Positions 56,769 to 57,754 of a stretch of 57,754 nucleotides of DNA are shown piece after piece; positions within the stretch are counted from its first letter, which is position 1, and every line of letters begins with the position of its first letter. This DNA comes from Ferrimicrobium acidiphilum DSM 19497 (GTDB taxonomy: Bacteria > Actinomycetota > Acidimicrobiia > Acidimicrobiales > Acidimicrobiaceae): the NCBI RefSeq assembly GCF_000949255.1, contig NZ_JXUW01000018.1, positions 1-57,754 on the forward strand, in the 5' to 3' direction. The notes below the pieces were generated by a model. It was not told the origin of the DNA. It saw nothing but the letters and a program-made list of their open reading frames with translations, and did not search any database. A program made the position numbers and the translations under genes.

Positions 56769-57754
56769 GTGCGCCATGAGGCGCCATGTATTCCTGCGGT
56801 GATGAAAGGACACCGCCTCTTGGGATGTCGCAGCATCCCAGCGAAGCTGAGGGCAGTCTAACCGAGGAGGTGCTCGGGAGGGCGGGAAGCAGCCCTGACA
56901 ACGACGGGACGAACTGGTACTGCCAGACGGTTCGGGCCCGGCTAGCAAGACAGAGAGGTGTAACGAAAGTGAACCAGTGGTTGAACCCGCTTAAGCGTGA
57001 AACCGACCCCAAATCTGGTAGATATGGGTCGGGCAGCGGTGCGTATCCTTCCTATGTACTAGGAGGGACAACTCGTGCAATGGCTATTGATGTCAGTGTA
57101 AGAGGTCATGGTGAAGGCCTGCGGCGTAACCATGACGAGGCCGCAGCGGAAGAGCTGGGCACCCATCCTGTCAAAGGAAACATGGTGAACATGGGAACCA
57201 TCCCGAGGTCGCCCTCGCTCTCGCACATCCAGTGCGAAGACGGGCAGGCCCACCGTCGGCTGATGGCCTCGGGATGGGGCGGAGGATTCGTAGTAGTCAG
57301 AGGACGGGAAAGCCGTCTACAAGGCGAAGGAATCCAGCGAACCCGTAGTAGAAGTACTGCAATGCCAGGAGGTCGCCGGTGAATACCGACGCATGTTGGC
57401 CAACGCTCGATGAAGCCAAGGTCACAGTACTGGGAATGCAGACCAAGCTACACCAATGGGCGACCGATGCCCCTAATCGTCGGTTCTGCGACCTGTATAA
57501 CCTCGTCTACGACCCCGCCTTCTTGATGGTGGCGTGGGATCGAATACGGAGGAATCGAGGAGCACGTTCGGCCGGAGTGGATTACGTGAGACCAAGCGAC
57601 ATCCCCCGAGATGAGGTATCCATCCTGTTTCAGCTTCGAGATGATCTCAAAGCCGGCAGGTTCGTACCTCTACCCGTGCGGGAAAGGATGATACCGAAAG
57701 CGTCGGGGAAACTCCGCCGCCTAGGCATTCCAACTGCTCGGGACCGAATCGTGC
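56769..57754 (+). ncRNA. Group II intron, 5' part (runs off window)
   Basis: The sequence GTGCGCC at 56769 directly after the ISL3 codons for HVVK is the typical 5' end (GUGYG) of a bacterial group II intron. The next 600 bases are non-coding in the ISL3 frame and rich in complementary segments (GCGCCATGAGGCGCC at 56771-56785), as expected for domains I-III. An RT gene starts at 57379. The 3' half with domains V and VI is outside the window. The insertion position corresponds exactly to the 3' splice junction of the copy at 2478/2479. Confidence 0.78.
57379..57754 (+). CDS. ltrA: Group II intron reverse transcriptase, N-terminal part (runs off window)
   Basis: A GTG at 57379, 4 bases after AGGAGGTC, opens a frame that stays open to the window end (125 codons). 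It contains RRFCDLYNLVYDPAFLMVAW, then RNRGARSAGVDYV and VRERMIPKASGKLRRLGIPT with DRIV, the conserved RT-0 and RT-1 blocks of group II intron proteins. The rest (RT-2 to maturase) is outside. The copy at the left end of the window carries the complementary later part, from the block before YADD onward. The two do not overlap, so identity between them cannot be tested here. Confidence 0.88.
   Translation, partial: MNTDACWPTLDEAKVTVLGMQTKLHQWATDAPNRRFCDLYNLVYDPAFLMVAWDRIRRNRGARSAGVDYVRPSDIPRDEVSILFQLRDDLKAGRFVPLPVRERMIPKASGKLRRLGIPTARDRIV

Overview
The window looks like a chromosomal segment of an acidophilic actinobacterium, most likely class Acidimicrobiia (Ferrimicrobium/Ferrithrix/Acidithrix-like). 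This is inferred from actinobacterial hallmarks: the order pyrR-pyrC-carA-carB-pyrD-pyrF-mihF-gmk-rpoZ-coaBC-metK-priA, an actinobacterial integration host factor, a PriA without helicase motifs, and infC-rpmI-rplT-trmH-pheS-pheT. No 16S or marker search was possible, so the genus is a guess.

Region 1 (1-3026) is mobile DNA: the start of a tyrosine recombinase, a hairpin-like inverted repeat, then the 3' half of a group II intron lying inside an ISL3 transposase gene. The intron reverse transcriptase is itself split by a complete ISAzo13-type element flanked by TAA. Region 8 (55884-57754) holds the opposite half of the same arrangement: the 5' half of an identical-ended ISL3 gene, interrupted at the matching position by the 5' half of a group II intron. 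The window is therefore bounded by two direct copies of ISL3::intron.

Region 2 (3055-9961) is an envelope locus: a processive family 2 glycosyltransferase translationally coupled to an exosortase-like membrane protein (Cys-Arg-His triad). Next come a secreted DUF4434-like glycosidase-fold protein, a 60-residue LAFTG-anchor miniprotein and a secreted protein with a C-terminal membrane anchor. The last three sit between two apparently identical 980-bp direct repeats that carry a decayed IS630 gene.

Region 3 (9962-20330) is a nest of transposons: a decayed IS3, then an IS21 whose istA is split by a 5.25-kb insert. The insert carries a four-gene large-serine-recombinase module (DUF5372 protein, HTH protein, small protein, recombinase) with its own promoter and repeated TGTAAGGA boxes, followed by a mosaic of IS3 and IS21 remains.

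Regions 4-7 (20631-55640) are ordinary core genome, mostly on the minus strand: a TauE/SafE exporter with its DUF1634 partner; phenylalanyl-tRNA synthetase, an rRNA methyltransferase, L20, L35 and IF-3; riboflavin biosynthesis with hisG and a cold-shock-like protein; mogA, fmt, def and a divergent agmatinase gene; a lipoprotein and a membrane-fused SCO1 protein; priA, metK, coaBC, rpoZ, gmk, mihF; and the pyrimidine operon, led by pyrR with a candidate PyrR-binding hairpin at its ribosome binding site. Several core genes use unusual starts: infC ATC, gmk CTG, and coaBC with no canonical start upstream of its conserved N-terminus.
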